Assembly: GCA_005883355.1 (NCBI GenBank)
Contig: VAXG01000039.1
Location: 1-57,109 of the forward strand
Direction of reading: 5' to 3'
Source: Actinomycetota bacterium
GTDB taxonomy: Bacteria > Actinomycetota > Thermoleophilia > Gaiellales > Gaiellaceae
Length of the DNA stretch: 57,109 nt
Shown here: in pieces, positions 1 through 6,993 of the stretch
Position numbering within the stretch: position 1 is the first letter of the stretch
Layout of the letters: the number at the start of each line of letters is the position of its first letter
Translations under genes and position numbers: made by a program
The notes under the pieces: generated by a model
What the model was told of the DNA's origin: nothing
The model's database searches: none
The model's input: the letters and a program-made list of their open reading frames with translations, nothing else

Positions 1-121
1 CGATTCCGGAGGAGATCGACCGGCTCGTCGCAGGCCTACGCAAGGCCCATAAGCTCTTAGCCGATTCCGGAGGAGATCGACCGGCTCGTCGCAGGCCTAC
101 GCAAGGCCCATAAGCTCTTAG
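1..121 (+). repeat. 61-bp tandem duplication of the sufS 3' end
   Basis: The 61-bp unit at 61-121 is preceded by an identical copy at 1-60 that lacks only the first base. The unit encodes the C-terminal stretch of a cysteine desulfurase. Because 61 is not a multiple of 3, the copies are in different frames. Reading on from the first copy gives about 16 extra residues and a TAA at 111-113. The second copy keeps the natural frame to TGA 124-126, but a TAG at 58-60 separates it from the first. Perfect identity and position at the very edge of the sequence make an assembly artefact at a contig end likely; a recent real duplication remains possible. Confidence 0.9.
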
Positions 122-126
122 CGTGA
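1..126 (+). CDS. sufS: SufS-type cysteine desulfurase, 3' end only
   Basis: Only the last ~20 codons are present. Both repeat copies encode IPEEIDRLVAGLRKAHKLLA, which resembles the C-terminal helix of SufS/Csd cysteine desulfurases (EEID-L---L--A). SufS is the PLP enzyme that takes sulfur from cysteine and hands it to SufU, encoded directly downstream, so the assignment rests largely on context. With the duplication taken at face value the protein would run out of frame and stop at 113. Without it the gene would end at TGA 124-126 and overlap the following element by GTGA. The catalytic lysine and cysteine regions lie outside the window. Confidence 0.6.
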
Positions 127-314
127 ACGTCGCTCGCCTTCGGCTCGCTCCCGTGAGGGAAACCATGTTTCCCTCACGAGCTCCCTTCTTTAGGGATCGC
201 CTCAGCTCACGCGCCGCTGAGATCGCCGCGTGGGCCGAGGAGAACAAGAGGGGAAACCTCCCGGTTTCCCCCTTCGCCCCTTCCACCGCTCATCGGCGAA
301 AGGTCGGCCGATGA
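123..314 (+). CDS. Possible 63-aa ORF inside family A element, copy 1
   Basis: GTG at 123 overlaps the sufS stop (GTGA), and the TGA at 312-314 overlaps the sufU ATG (ATGA). The product would be a short arginine-rich peptide beginning MNVARLRLAPVRETMF, with no recognisable domain or signal. The second element keeps the same open frame and length. However, 10 of the 16 codons that differ after the start are non-synonymous, so there is little sign of selection on the protein. Translation may matter only for coupling: a ribosome reaching the stop would open the hairpin over the sufU start. Confidence 0.3.
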   Translation: MNVARLRLAPVRETMFPSRAPFFRDRLSSRAAEIAAWAEENKRGNLPVSPFAPSTAHRRKVGR

Positions 315-317
315 GCG
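123..317 (+). repeat. Family A palindromic intergenic element, copy 1 (sufS/sufU junction)
   Basis: This 192-nt unit (GTGA 123-126 to ATGA 311-314) is about 90% identical, without indels, to 31099-31290. It holds several inverted repeats. One is a 12-bp stem 152-163/167-178 around a CAT loop. CTCAGC/GCTGAG sits near 202-222. GGGGAAACC 250-258 pairs with 263-271. CGCTCATCGGC 287-297 pairs with GCCGATGAGCG 307-317. The last stem contains the sufU ATG (311-313), while an AGG lies in its loop at 301-303, suiting a ribosome-binding site. The homology ends inside the flanking stop and start codons. No transposase is nearby, so any mobility would be in trans, as for REP/MITE-like elements. Confidence 0.85.
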
Positions 318-748
318 AATTCGACCAGCTGTACCGGGAAGTGATCCTCGATCACTACAAGAACCCGCGCGGGCACGGGGAGCTCGCGGATGCCGACGCG
401 CACGCCGAGGGGCAGAACCCGCTCTGCGGCGACGAGGTGTCGATCTTCGTCGCGTTCGGCGAGGACGGCGACACGATCGACGAGGTGAAGTTCTCCGGCC
501 GCGGCTGCGCGATCTCGCAGGCGGCGACCTCGATGCTGACGGAGATGGTGCAGGGCCGCAGCGCAAGCGAGGTGGCCTCCCTCCCCCGCGACGAGCTGCT
601 CGACGAGATCGGCATCCCACTGACTCCGGTGCGCCTCAAGTGCGCGCTGCTCGGGCTCTCGACGCTGAAGCTGGCGCTGCACAAAGCCAAGGGAACGCCC
701 CTCCCCGAGGAATGGGCCGGCGCATCCGGCGACCTCGACCTCAGGTAG
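311..748 (+). CDS. sufU: SUF system Fe-S scaffold/sulfur acceptor SufU
   Basis: The 145-aa protein of the IscU/NifU-N fold accepts sulfur from SufS for iron-sulfur cluster assembly in the cytosol. Ligand residues are visible: Cys39 in NPLCGDE with Asp41, Cys66 in GRGCAIS, and Cys111 in VRLKCALLG. The residue before the last cysteine is Lys, as in SufU, rather than the His of IscU. The Cys66-Cys111 spacing of 45 is close to IscU and lacks the extra ~18 residues usual in Bacillus-type SufU. ATG 311 was chosen because upstream codons belong to the repeat element. Translation start is enclosed in that element's last hairpin. The gene follows sufS and precedes a Rieske protein. Confidence 0.9.
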   Translation: MSEFDQLYREVILDHYKNPRGHGELADADAHAEGQNPLCGDEVSIFVAFGEDGDTIDEVKFSGRGCAISQAATSMLTEMVQGRSASEVASLPRDELLDEIGIPLTPVRLKCALLGLSTLKLALHKAKGTPLPEEWAGASGDLDLR

Positions 749-751
749 CGA

Positions 752-1066
752 GTGGCAGAGCTCGACGTCTGCCCGGTCGAGGAGCTGCCGTCTTGCTCCG
801 TCAAGATCGTCTACGCCGGGGAGATCGCAGTCGGCGTGTACAACCTGAACGGTGAGTACTTCGCGATCGAGGATCGCTGCTCCCACGACGACGGGCCGCT
901 CTGCGAGGGCGACTTCGAATGCGACGAAGGCATCGCGATCTGCCCTCGCCACGGCGCGAACATCGACATCCGCACGGGCCGGCCGCTGACGCTTCCGGCA
1001 GTCGAGTCCGTGAGGACGTTCCCCGTTCGGGTCGACGACGGGATGATCAAGGTCAAGCTTGTCTAA
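752..1066 (+). CDS. Rieske [2Fe-2S] ferredoxin
   Basis: This 104-aa single-domain Rieske protein has the ligand pairs CSH (Cys43, His45) and CPRH (Cys64, His67), which bind a [2Fe-2S] cluster. Such small Rieske proteins resemble the ferredoxin subunits of ring-hydroxylating oxygenases. In actinobacteria a similar gene often sits in the suf operon, where its exact role is not settled. GTG 752 begins 3 nt after the sufU stop, so the two are probably co-transcribed. There is no signal peptide or membrane segment, unlike cytochrome bc1 Rieske proteins. A redox partner role in Fe-S assembly is an inference from position. Confidence 0.88.
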   Translation: MAELDVCPVEELPSCSVKIVYAGEIAVGVYNLNGEYFAIEDRCSHDDGPLCEGDFECDEGIAICPRHGANIDIRTGRPLTLPAVESVRTFPVRVDDGMIKVKLV

Positions 1067-1074
1067 GGCACCGC

Positions 1075-1662
1075 TTGCCGGCTGAGCCGAAGCGTTGTTG
1101 GACTACCAGCGACCCTGTCTATCTCGCGTACCACGACGAGGAGTGGGGCCGTCCAGTCGTGGACGAGCGCGCCCTGCTGGAGCGCTTGTGCCTCGAAGGC
1201 TTTCAGTCCGGCCTCTCCTGGCTGACGATCCTCCGCAAGCGCGAGAACTTCAGGGCCGCCTTCGCCGGCTTCGATCCAGCGGTCGTCGCAGGCTTCGGCA
1301 AGCGAGACGTCGCACGATTGCTCAGGGACGCCGGCATCGTCCGGCACCGGGGCAAGATCGAGGCTGCAATCGCGAATGCGCAAGGCACACTCGCCCTGCG
1401 CGCTGCGGGGACGCCGCTCGAGGAGCTCGTCTGGGCGCACCGGCCGAAGAGGATCCGGAGCGCGCCGAGAACCTTGAGGAACCTGCCTGCGACCACACCC
1501 GAATCGAACGCCCTGTCCAAGGAGCTGAAACGTGCCGGCTTCCGCTTCGTCGGGCCGACGACCGTCTACGCCACCATGCAGGCGTGCGGTGTCGTGAACG
1601 ACCACATCGCGAGCTGTTTCGTGCGCGCTCAGGTTCAGCGAGAGATCGACACCGCCTTCTAA
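1075..1662 (+). CDS. tag: DNA-3-methyladenine glycosylase I
   Basis: The 195-aa base-excision enzyme removes 3-methyladenine from alkylated DNA. The start is TTG 1075, with an AGG 6 nt upstream; it gives an N-terminus (PAEPKRCW) matching the family's short start. The structural zinc site of Tag is complete: Cys8, His20 in AYHDEEW, and the C-terminal His177 and Cys181 in NDHIASC. The recognition segment with its glutamate, LEGFQSGLSW, is also present. The gene lies 8 nt after the Rieske gene and 9 nt before the methyltransferase, so it probably belongs to the same transcript although it has no obvious link to Fe-S assembly. Confidence 0.9.
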   Translation: MPAEPKRCWTTSDPVYLAYHDEEWGRPVVDERALLERLCLEGFQSGLSWLTILRKRENFRAAFAGFDPAVVAGFGKRDVARLLRDAGIVRHRGKIEAAIANAQGTLALRAAGTPLEELVWAHRPKRIRSAPRTLRNLPATTPESNALSKELKRAGFRFVGPTTVYATMQACGVVNDHIASCFVRAQVQREIDTAF

Positions 1663-1671
1663 GGTCCCCCG

Positions 1672-2277
1672 ATGCCCAACGACCGCGTACGAGCCGTGCT
1701 GAAGCGACTCGAGCACGAAGATGCCAACGAGAGGCAACGCGGTCTCTCAGCGCCGGAACGCTCACGCGCTGTCGCCCGTACGACAGGACAGTTCCTCTTC
1801 GGTCTCGTGGCGCCGCAGTGGGACTGCGAGGTGCTCGAGGTCGGCGCTTCGCGCGGCTATTCGACGCTGTGGCTGGCGGCGGGGGTCCGCTATCTCGGCG
1901 GTCACGTGACCTCACTCGAGAGCGATCCCGCGAAGGTGGCCGCCTGGCGTACCAACATCTCGGATGCGGGACTGGATGACTGGGCCGATCTGATCGAGGG
2001 CGACGCGACCGAGACGATCCCCGGGATCGAGGACGTGTTCGACATCGTCTTCCTCGATGCGGAGAAGGACGACTACGAGCGGCTCTTCCAGGCAGTGCGC
2101 AAGAAGCTCGAGCCCGGCGCGCTCGTGATCGCCGACAACGTGCTGTCGCACGCCGAGACCCTTGGCGCGTACAGCGAGGCCCGGCAGTCCGACCCCACGC
2201 TCGAGTCGGTGACGGTACCTCTCGACCGCGGTCTGGAGCTGTCGGTCATCCTCGACGGCGACCTCCCGGACGACTGA
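1672..2277 (+). CDS. Class I SAM-dependent O-methyltransferase (COG4122-like)
   Basis: The 201-aa Rossmann methyltransferase has motif I as EVLEVGASRGYSTLWLA (about residues 53-69), an acidic motif II in TSLESDPAKV, and the catechol-OMT-like FLDAEKDDY with LVIADNV downstream. These features place it near the caffeoyl-CoA/catechol O-methyltransferase group, whose members transfer methyl groups to small hydroxylated substrates. The substrate cannot be told from sequence. It is the last protein gene of the sufS-to-methyltransferase run and is followed within 10-20 nt by a structured RNA region. Confidence 0.8.
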   Translation: MPNDRVRAVLKRLEHEDANERQRGLSAPERSRAVARTTGQFLFGLVAPQWDCEVLEVGASRGYSTLWLAAGVRYLGGHVTSLESDPAKVAAWRTNISDAGLDDWADLIEGDATETIPGIEDVFDIVFLDAEKDDYERLFQAVRKKLEPGALVIADNVLSHAETLGAYSEARQSDPTLESVTVPLDRGLELSVILDGDLPDD

Positions 2278-2316
2278 TATTCTGCCGGCTAACCGCGGAA
2301 AGGAGGTGGTCCGAGA

Positions 2317-2358
2317 GTGGAGATTTCCTGTTCGGGCAGTGGAGGTACCAGCGGGTAG
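2317..2358 (+). CDS. Possible 13-codon leader-type ORF with very strong Shine-Dalgarno
   Basis: GTG 2317 follows an unusually long Shine-Dalgarno, AAAGGAGGTGGTCC at 2299-2312, by a suitable distance. The frame reads MEISCSGSGGTSG and stops at TAG 2356-2358, inside the arm of the main stem of the structured RNA. The match to the anti-SD is far better than needed for a chance ORF, but no family is recognised. Alternatively the purine-rich stretch may serve the RNA itself, for instance by binding 30S subunits. Confidence 0.3.
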   Translation: MEISCSGSGGTSG

Positions 2359-2493
2359 AGGTGCTGTCCCCGGGACCTACGGGGAAATCGCCTAGCCAGC
2401 GTGGGGGACGACGCGTAACGCGCCGCCCGGCCCACTTAACGTTTCGGGTCGTGGCAGGAAAGCGCCTCTGCTAATCCACCGCTGGTAACCGGA

Positions 2494-2526
2494 ACAGGGG
2501 GCCGCTCGCGCGGCCCCCTTTCTTTT
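2494..2526 (+). terminator. Rho-independent terminator of the structured RNA
   Basis: GGGGGCCGC (2497-2505) and GCGGCCCCC (2510-2518) form a perfect 9-bp GC stem with a TCGC loop, followed by TTTCTTTT (2519-2526). The T-run is only on the plus-strand side, so it terminates the plus-strand RNA rather than the convergent epimerase gene. Confidence 0.9.
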
Positions 2527-2534
2527 CCGATCGG

Positions 2535-3422
2535 CTATGAAGCGCGCCGCAGCTGCTCGTCGAGCGGGACGAGGGGGAAGGCGAAGGTCCGGACGGCGTC
2601 GTCTCCGAAGACGACGTTGTCCCCCAGCTCCAGCATCTTGAGGAGGTCTCGCGTGAGCGGGACGTCGCCCGGCAGGCGCTCCGTGAAGAGGGCGTTGACC
2701 TTCATCAGTCCAATGGGGATGTGGAGGCTGGGCCGGCGGATGCCGCGGACCCGCTTCAGACGTCCCCAGAACTCGTTCCAGCTGACGGCGTCCGGACCGC
2801 CGAGCTCGAAAGAGCGATTCGTAACGTCGTCCCGCTCGACTGCGTCCGCGAAGAACTTCGCGAGATCGTCGGCCCAGATCGGCTGGATGCGCTGGCGGCC
2901 GCTCCCGACGATCGGAGTCACCGGTGTCAGCTTCGCGAGCTTGACGAACGTCGGCAGAATCCCGCCGTCGGGGCCGAACACGAAGCTCGGCCGAAAGATC
3001 ACGTACGGGAGGGTCGAGCCTTGTACCTGCTGCTCGTTCTCCCATTTCGCCCAGTAGTACGGCACGGCGTCTTTCGTCTCCTCGGTCGTCCCGAGGGCGC
3101 TCATGTGCACGAACCGCCGAACGTCGGCCTCTCTCGAAGCAGCGAGCAGGTCGCGAGTTCCTTCGACCATGATGCGTCGGAACTGCTCGCGCTTGCCTTG
3201 CCGGATCGCGACGAGATGAATGACGGTATCGACGCCCGCGACCGCATCGCGCAGGCTCTCGGCGTGGGTGACGTCGCCCTCGACGAGCTCGCAACCCCAG
3301 GCAGCCAGCCTGGCTCCCCGGCGCAGGTCACGGACGAGGCAGCGGACGGGCAGGTCGCGGCCCCGCAGCTCATGGACGACATGGCCTCCCACGAAGCCGG
3401 TTCCCCCCGTCACGAGGATCAA
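2535..3422 (-). CDS. NAD(P)-binding epimerase/dehydratase, NDUFA9-like SDR
   Basis: The 295-aa atypical short-chain dehydrogenase starts with the dinucleotide-binding motif [13 protein letters not shown] (residues 4-16), followed by the acidic and DTVIHL strands of extended SDRs. Overall it resembles the complex I NDUFA9-like group of NAD(P)H-binding proteins, often involved in quinone or lipid-related metabolism. YYWAKWENE (around residue 130) fills the YxxxK position. The substrate is unknown. Its start overlaps the dcd stop (3419-3422), so the two form an operon with dcd first. Confidence 0.75.
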   Translation of the reverse strand: MILVTGGTGFVGGHVVHELRGRDLPVRCLVRDLRRGARLAAWGCELVEGDVTHAESLRDAVAGVDTVIHLVAIRQGKREQFRRIMVEGTRDLLAASREADVRRFVHMSALGTTEETKDAVPYYWAKWENEQQVQGSTLPYVIFRPSFVFGPDGGILPTFVKLAKLTPVTPIVGSGRQRIQPIWADDLAKFFADAVERDDVTNRSFELGGPDAVSWNEFWGRLKRVRGIRRPSLHIPIGLMKVNALFTERLPGDVPLTRDLLKMLELGDNVVFGDDAVRTFAFPLVPLDEQLRRAS

Positions 3423-3997
3423 CCGAAAGGTTCTTTCTGGAAGTTCTGCCAGTACTTGGACGGGGTCGGCCCGCGCTGGCCCTGGTACTTGGAGCCGATG
3501 TCGCCTGTTCCGTACGGCGTCGCCGCGGGCTCGGTGAGCTGCACGAAGGAGATCTGGCCGATCTTCATCTCCGGGTAGATCGTCACAGGAAGGTTCGCGA
3601 CGTTCGAGAGCTCGAGCGTCACGTGACCGTCCCAGCCCGGATCGATGAAGCCCGCCGTGGAATGGATCAGCAGCCCGAGGCGTCCGAGCGAGCTCTTCCC
3701 TTCCAGCCGCGCCACCAGGTCGTCGGGAAGGCGAATGCGCTCCAGGGTCGAGCCGAGAACGAACTCGCCCGGATGCAGCACGAAGGGCGTCCCGTCATCG
3801 ACCTCCACGAGCTCCGTCAGGTCTTCCTGCTCCTCGCGGACGTCGATGTAGGGGTAGCGGCTGTTGTGGAAAACCCGGAAGAAGCGGTCGACCCGAACGT
3901 CCACGCTCGAAGGCTGGAGCAGCGACTCGTCGTAGGGATCGATCTCGATCCGGCCTTCCTCCAGGTATCGAGCGATCGTGCGGTCTGAAAGGACCAT
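3419..3997 (-). CDS. dcd: dCTP deaminase
   Basis: The 192-aa trimeric dUTPase-fold enzyme converts dCTP to dUTP. The family's hallmark segments are present: LQPSSVDVR near the N-terminus, [22 protein letters not shown], and TLELSN carrying the catalytic glutamate. The C-terminal tail [10 protein letters not shown] covers the active site. The closely related actinobacterial enzyme of M. tuberculosis (190 aa) is a bifunctional dCTP deaminase/dUTPase making dUMP directly. Similar length suggests the same is possible here, but it is not proven. It is transcribed before the NDUFA9-like gene, which it overlaps by 4 nt. Confidence 0.93.
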   Translation of the reverse strand: MVLSDRTIARYLEEGRIEIDPYDESLLQPSSVDVRVDRFFRVFHNSRYPYIDVREEQEDLTELVEVDDGTPFVLHPGEFVLGSTLERIRLPDDLVARLEGKSSLGRLGLLIHSTAGFIDPGWDGHVTLELSNVANLPVTIYPEMKIGQISFVQLTEPAATPYGTGDIGSKYQGQRGPTPSKYWQNFQKEPFG

Positions 3998-4045
3998 CGG
4001 GAGGCGATTCTACGGCTCGCCCAAGCTCTGTTAGTTTTCCACACC

Positions 4046-5248
4046 TTGCCCACGAGGTACGTCCTCCAGCCTGTCGATCCGAACTCCCGTTCCAAGCTGC
4101 GGCGGGCCGAAGCGCGCAAGCGACGGCACAAGCAGCGGCTGATCGCCGCCCTCGTGCTGCTGGCACTGATCGCGGCCGGAGTCGTCGGAGCCGTGCTGGC
4201 GATCAACGTGCGCGGACACAAGACGGTGCGCGCGGCTGCGCGGGAGACTCAGGTCCCGACGCCGCAAGTTCTGCAGCCGCGGCCGTTGCCGACCGAGGTG
4301 CGAGGAGTCCACATCACGATGGCGCTCGCCGGCCTGCCCGGCAAGCTCAACGAGTACGTCGCGATGAAGTCGGCGGGCCTCAACACGATCGAGCTCGACG
4401 TCAAGGACGAGAAGGGCGAGGTCGGCTTCCCGGCCAACGTCCTACTTGCCAAGCGGATCGGCTCGGCAAAGCGCTACTACAACGCCCAGCGCACGGTCGC
4501 GAAGATCCACGCCGCCGGTCTCTATCTCGTCGGCCGGATCGTCACCTTCGAGGATCCGGCCCTGGCGGCCGGAGTTCCCCAGCTCGCGATCCGGCGGGCC
4601 GACGGCTCGCGCTGGCTCAACAACGCGGGACTGGGGTGGACGAACCCCTACGACCGGCGCGTCTGGAAGTACAACGTCGACATCGCAGAGCAGGCGGCGA
4701 AGCTCGGCTTCGACGAGATCCAATTCGACTACGTTCGGTTCCCCAGCGACGGCGACATCTCCCAGATCCGCTATCCGGGCAAACATGGACAGCCCATGGG
4801 CTGGACGATTCCGATGTTCGCCAAGTACGCGCGGGAGCGTCTCAAGCCGCTCGGTGTGCGCATCTCGGTGGACGTCTTCGGACTCTCTGCGACCAGGAAC
4901 CTCGGGATCGGCCAGTTCCCACGCCGGATCGCCCCGTACGTGGACGCGATCTACCCGATGGTCTACCCCTCCCACTACGTGTCGGGCGAGTACAACATCA
5001 TCAATCCGGACTCTCGCCCGGGCACGACCGTGGCCTATTCGCTTCGCGATTTCCGGACCGCGGTGCGAGGACAGCAGACCAAACTGATCCCGTGGCTGCA
5101 GGACTTCTCCCTTGGGCGGACCTACACGCTCACGGACGTCCAGGATCAGATCCAGGCCGCCAGGCTCGAACACACCAAGGGCTTCATGCTCTGGAACGCC
5201 GCCGGTCTCTACACGGTCAAGGCGCTGTCCACGCCTGCTTTTCGTTAG
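4046..5248 (+). CDS. DUF4015 putative glycoside hydrolase, membrane-anchored
   Basis: The 400-aa protein begins at TTG 4046 and has a basic N-terminus followed by one membrane segment (about residues 34-54), so the rest is probably outside the cell. The body matches the DUF4015 putative glycosyl hydrolase family: RGVHITMALAG, then INTIEL-like DVKDEKGE, FDEIQFDYVRFPSDG, and a later region with YPMVYPSHY, together resembling a TIM barrel. The acidic residues in DVKDEKG and QFDYVRFP are candidate catalytic residues. The natural polysaccharide target is unknown. Divergent from dcd, with only 48 nt between starts. Confidence 0.78.
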   Translation: MPTRYVLQPVDPNSRSKLRRAEARKRRHKQRLIAALVLLALIAAGVVGAVLAINVRGHKTVRAAARETQVPTPQVLQPRPLPTEVRGVHITMALAGLPGKLNEYVAMKSAGLNTIELDVKDEKGEVGFPANVLLAKRIGSAKRYYNAQRTVAKIHAAGLYLVGRIVTFEDPALAAGVPQLAIRRADGSRWLNNAGLGWTNPYDRRVWKYNVDIAEQAAKLGFDEIQFDYVRFPSDGDISQIRYPGKHGQPMGWTIPMFAKYARERLKPLGVRISVDVFGLSATRNLGIGQFPRRIAPYVDAIYPMVYPSHYVSGEYNIINPDSRPGTTVAYSLRDFRTAVRGQQTKLIPWLQDFSLGRTYTLTDVQDQIQAARLEHTKGFMLWNAAGLYTVKALSTPAFR

Positions 5249-5319
5249 CGGACGAACACCTCTGCAACTCCCCTATACAGGTATGCAGGGCGGCCGCCGA
5301 CTGCGCTATCGTCAGACCC

Positions 5320-6642
5320 ATGGCGGCGACGAAGACCATCGAGCTGAGAACGGCCATTCCCGGCCCCCGCTCGAAGGAGATCCTCGGCCGTAAGGACCGC
5401 GTGGTCGCGGATCCGCTCTCCGTCTATGTGCCTGTGGTGATCGAGCGTGGCGAAGGTGCGACGCTCACCGACGTCGACGGGAACACCTTCATCGACTTCA
5501 CCGGAGGAGTCGGCTGCCTCAACGTCGGCCACGCGCATCCGCGCGTCGTGGACGCAGTGCAGGAACAGGCCGCGAAGTTCTTCCACACCGACTTCACGAT
5601 CGTTCCGTACGAGACGTACATCACCCTCGCAGAGCGCCTCTTGGCGACCGCGCCGATCTCGGGCCCGGCGAAGGCGGCGTTCTTCAACGCCGGCACCGAG
5701 GCCGTCGAGAACGCTGTGAAGTTCGCGCGCGCCTACACGAAGCGGCCCGCGGTGATCGGGTTCGAGGGAGGCTTCCACGGTCGCACGCTGCTGTCTCTCA
5801 GCCTCACGTCGAAGACTCATCCGTACAAGGCGGGGCTCGGCCCGTTCGCACCCGAGGTCTACCGGCTGCCCTTCGCGCAGGACTATCGAGGTCCGACCGC
5901 GGCGGAAGCGCTCGCGGCGCTCGAGCGGGCGTTCGTCACCAACGTCGCTGCGGAAAGCGTCGCGGCCATCGTCATCGAACCCGTTCAAGGTGAAGGCGGC
6001 TTCGTCGTCGCGCCACCGGAGTTCCTCGAAGGCATACGTCGCATCTGCGACGACAACGGCATCGTGCTCGTCGTCGACGAGGTGCAGACCGGCTACGGGC
6101 GCACGGGGAAGATGTGGGGCATCGAGCACTACGACGTCGAGCCCGACGTGATGACGATTGCGAAGTCGATCGCGGCGGGTCTGCCGCTCTCCGGCGTGAT
6201 CGGGAAGGCAGCGATCATGGACGCGCCGGGCGACTCTGCGATCGGCGGCACCTACGTCGGCAATCCGGTCGCGCAGGCAGCCGCCCTCGCCGTCCTGGAC
6301 GTATTCGAGGACGAGAGCCTCGTCGAGCGCGCTGCGCAGATCGGCGAGACCATCCGCGGCCGGATGCAGGCCTGGCAGCAGCGCTGGGATGCAATCGGCG
6401 ACGTGCGAGGCCTCGGTGCGATGCTCGCGATCGAGCTCGTCCACGACCGCGCCACCAAGGACCCTGCCCCCGAGCTCGCCTCGGCGGTGGTCGATGCCGC
6501 CTCGGAGCGTGGGCTGCTGCTGCTCAAGTCAGGGATCTACTCGAATTGCATACGCGTGCTCGTCCCGCTCGTCGTCTCGGAGAGCGAGCTCGAGGAGGCG
6601 CTCGGCGCCTGGGAAGACGCGCTCGGCTCGGTCCTGACCTAA
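5320..6642 (+). CDS. gabT: 4-aminobutyrate-type class III aminotransferase
   Basis: The 440-aa PLP-dependent transaminase of the ornithine/GABA group would move the amino group of GABA to 2-oxoglutarate, giving succinate semialdehyde. Visible landmarks are FNAGTEAVENAVKFAR (cofactor phosphate region), FEGGFHGRTL, the PLP-ring aspartate in LVVDEVQTGYGRTG, and the Schiff-base lysine in TIAKSIAAG. ATG 5320 was preferred to longer frames because it starts just before the conserved N-terminal segment. The gene stands alone with respect to GABA metabolism, as no succinate-semialdehyde dehydrogenase is nearby, so other omega-amino acids could be the substrate. Confidence 0.85.
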   Translation: MAATKTIELRTAIPGPRSKEILGRKDRVVADPLSVYVPVVIERGEGATLTDVDGNTFIDFTGGVGCLNVGHAHPRVVDAVQEQAAKFFHTDFTIVPYETYITLAERLLATAPISGPAKAAFFNAGTEAVENAVKFARAYTKRPAVIGFEGGFHGRTLLSLSLTSKTHPYKAGLGPFAPEVYRLPFAQDYRGPTAAEALAALERAFVTNVAAESVAAIVIEPVQGEGGFVVAPPEFLEGIRRICDDNGIVLVVDEVQTGYGRTGKMWGIEHYDVEPDVMTIAKSIAAGLPLSGVIGKAAIMDAPGDSAIGGTYVGNPVAQAAALAVLDVFEDESLVERAAQIGETIRGRMQAWQQRWDAIGDVRGLGAMLAIELVHDRATKDPAPELASAVVDAASERGLLLLKSGIYSNCIRVLVPLVVSESELEEALGAWEDALGSVLT

Positions 6643-6682
6643 ACGGTTCACGTTCGCGGGGCGTCTAGCCGATACCCGAGCA

Positions 6683-6952
6683 GTGGCCGGGTATCTCATC
6701 TCCATGCTCGCGTTTGCGGTGCCGCTCGTCTTCGGCGCGACCGGGCTGGCCAGGCCCCGGATCTTCGTCGCGCTGGGCGCCGTCCTGGCTTGCACCTGGG
6801 CGTTCGCCCTGGTCGCCGGGCGAGCCCAGGACGGTCAGGGCCGCCACCTCGTTCCCATCTGGTTCCTGACTGGCCTCGTCGCCCTTCTCTACGGGCTCTG
6901 GTGCGGAGGCTTGTGGCTCGGAACGCGCCTCAGAAAGGCGCGTGCTCACTGA
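6683..6952 (+). CDS. Small three-helix membrane protein
   Basis: An 89-aa hydrophobic protein from GTG 6683. Three likely membrane segments lie at residues 3-22, 27-46 and 57-80, and the tail is basic. No family is recognised. It sits 40 nt after the aminotransferase and 41 nt before a membrane kinase on the same strand, so it may be co-transcribed with the kinase. Its coding status rests on composition and fit between neighbours. Confidence 0.6.
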   Translation: MAGYLISMLAFAVPLVFGATGLARPRIFVALGAVLACTWAFALVAGRAQDGQGRHLVPIWFLTGLVALLYGLWCGGLWLGTRLRKARAH

Positions 6953-6993
6953 TCCCAGGCATACGGCGGGGGACGGGCGGGTAGCTTTCGAGC

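Larger units (their letters stand above)
2284..2526 (+). ncRNA. Unassigned structured RNA with intrinsic terminator
   Basis: The 240-nt gap carries dense secondary structure ending in a strong terminator. GGTACCAGCGG (2344-2354) can pair with CCGCTGGTAACC (2479-2490), with one bulge. Inside it GTAGAGGTGCT (2355-2365) pairs with AGCGCCTCTGC (2461-2471) using two G-U pairs. Further internal stems include GTGGG (2401-2405) with CCCAC (2430-2434). The 5' part has AAAGGAGGTGGTCC (2299-2312), complementary to the 16S rRNA 3' tail, followed by a 13-codon ORF. It does not match my memory of tmRNA, RNase P RNA, SRP RNA, 6S RNA or common riboswitches. The next gene is on the other strand, so it is a stand-alone RNA or a 3' UTR, not a leader of that gene. 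A TATTCT at 2278-2283 could be a -10 box. Confidence 0.65.

Noticed and set aside
2284-2526. tmRNA, RNase P RNA, 6S RNA or SRP RNA
   Set aside because: No alanine-acceptor end or tag ORF, no RNase P core motif, no single long bulged hairpin as in 6S, and no conserved SRP tetraloop region could be found.
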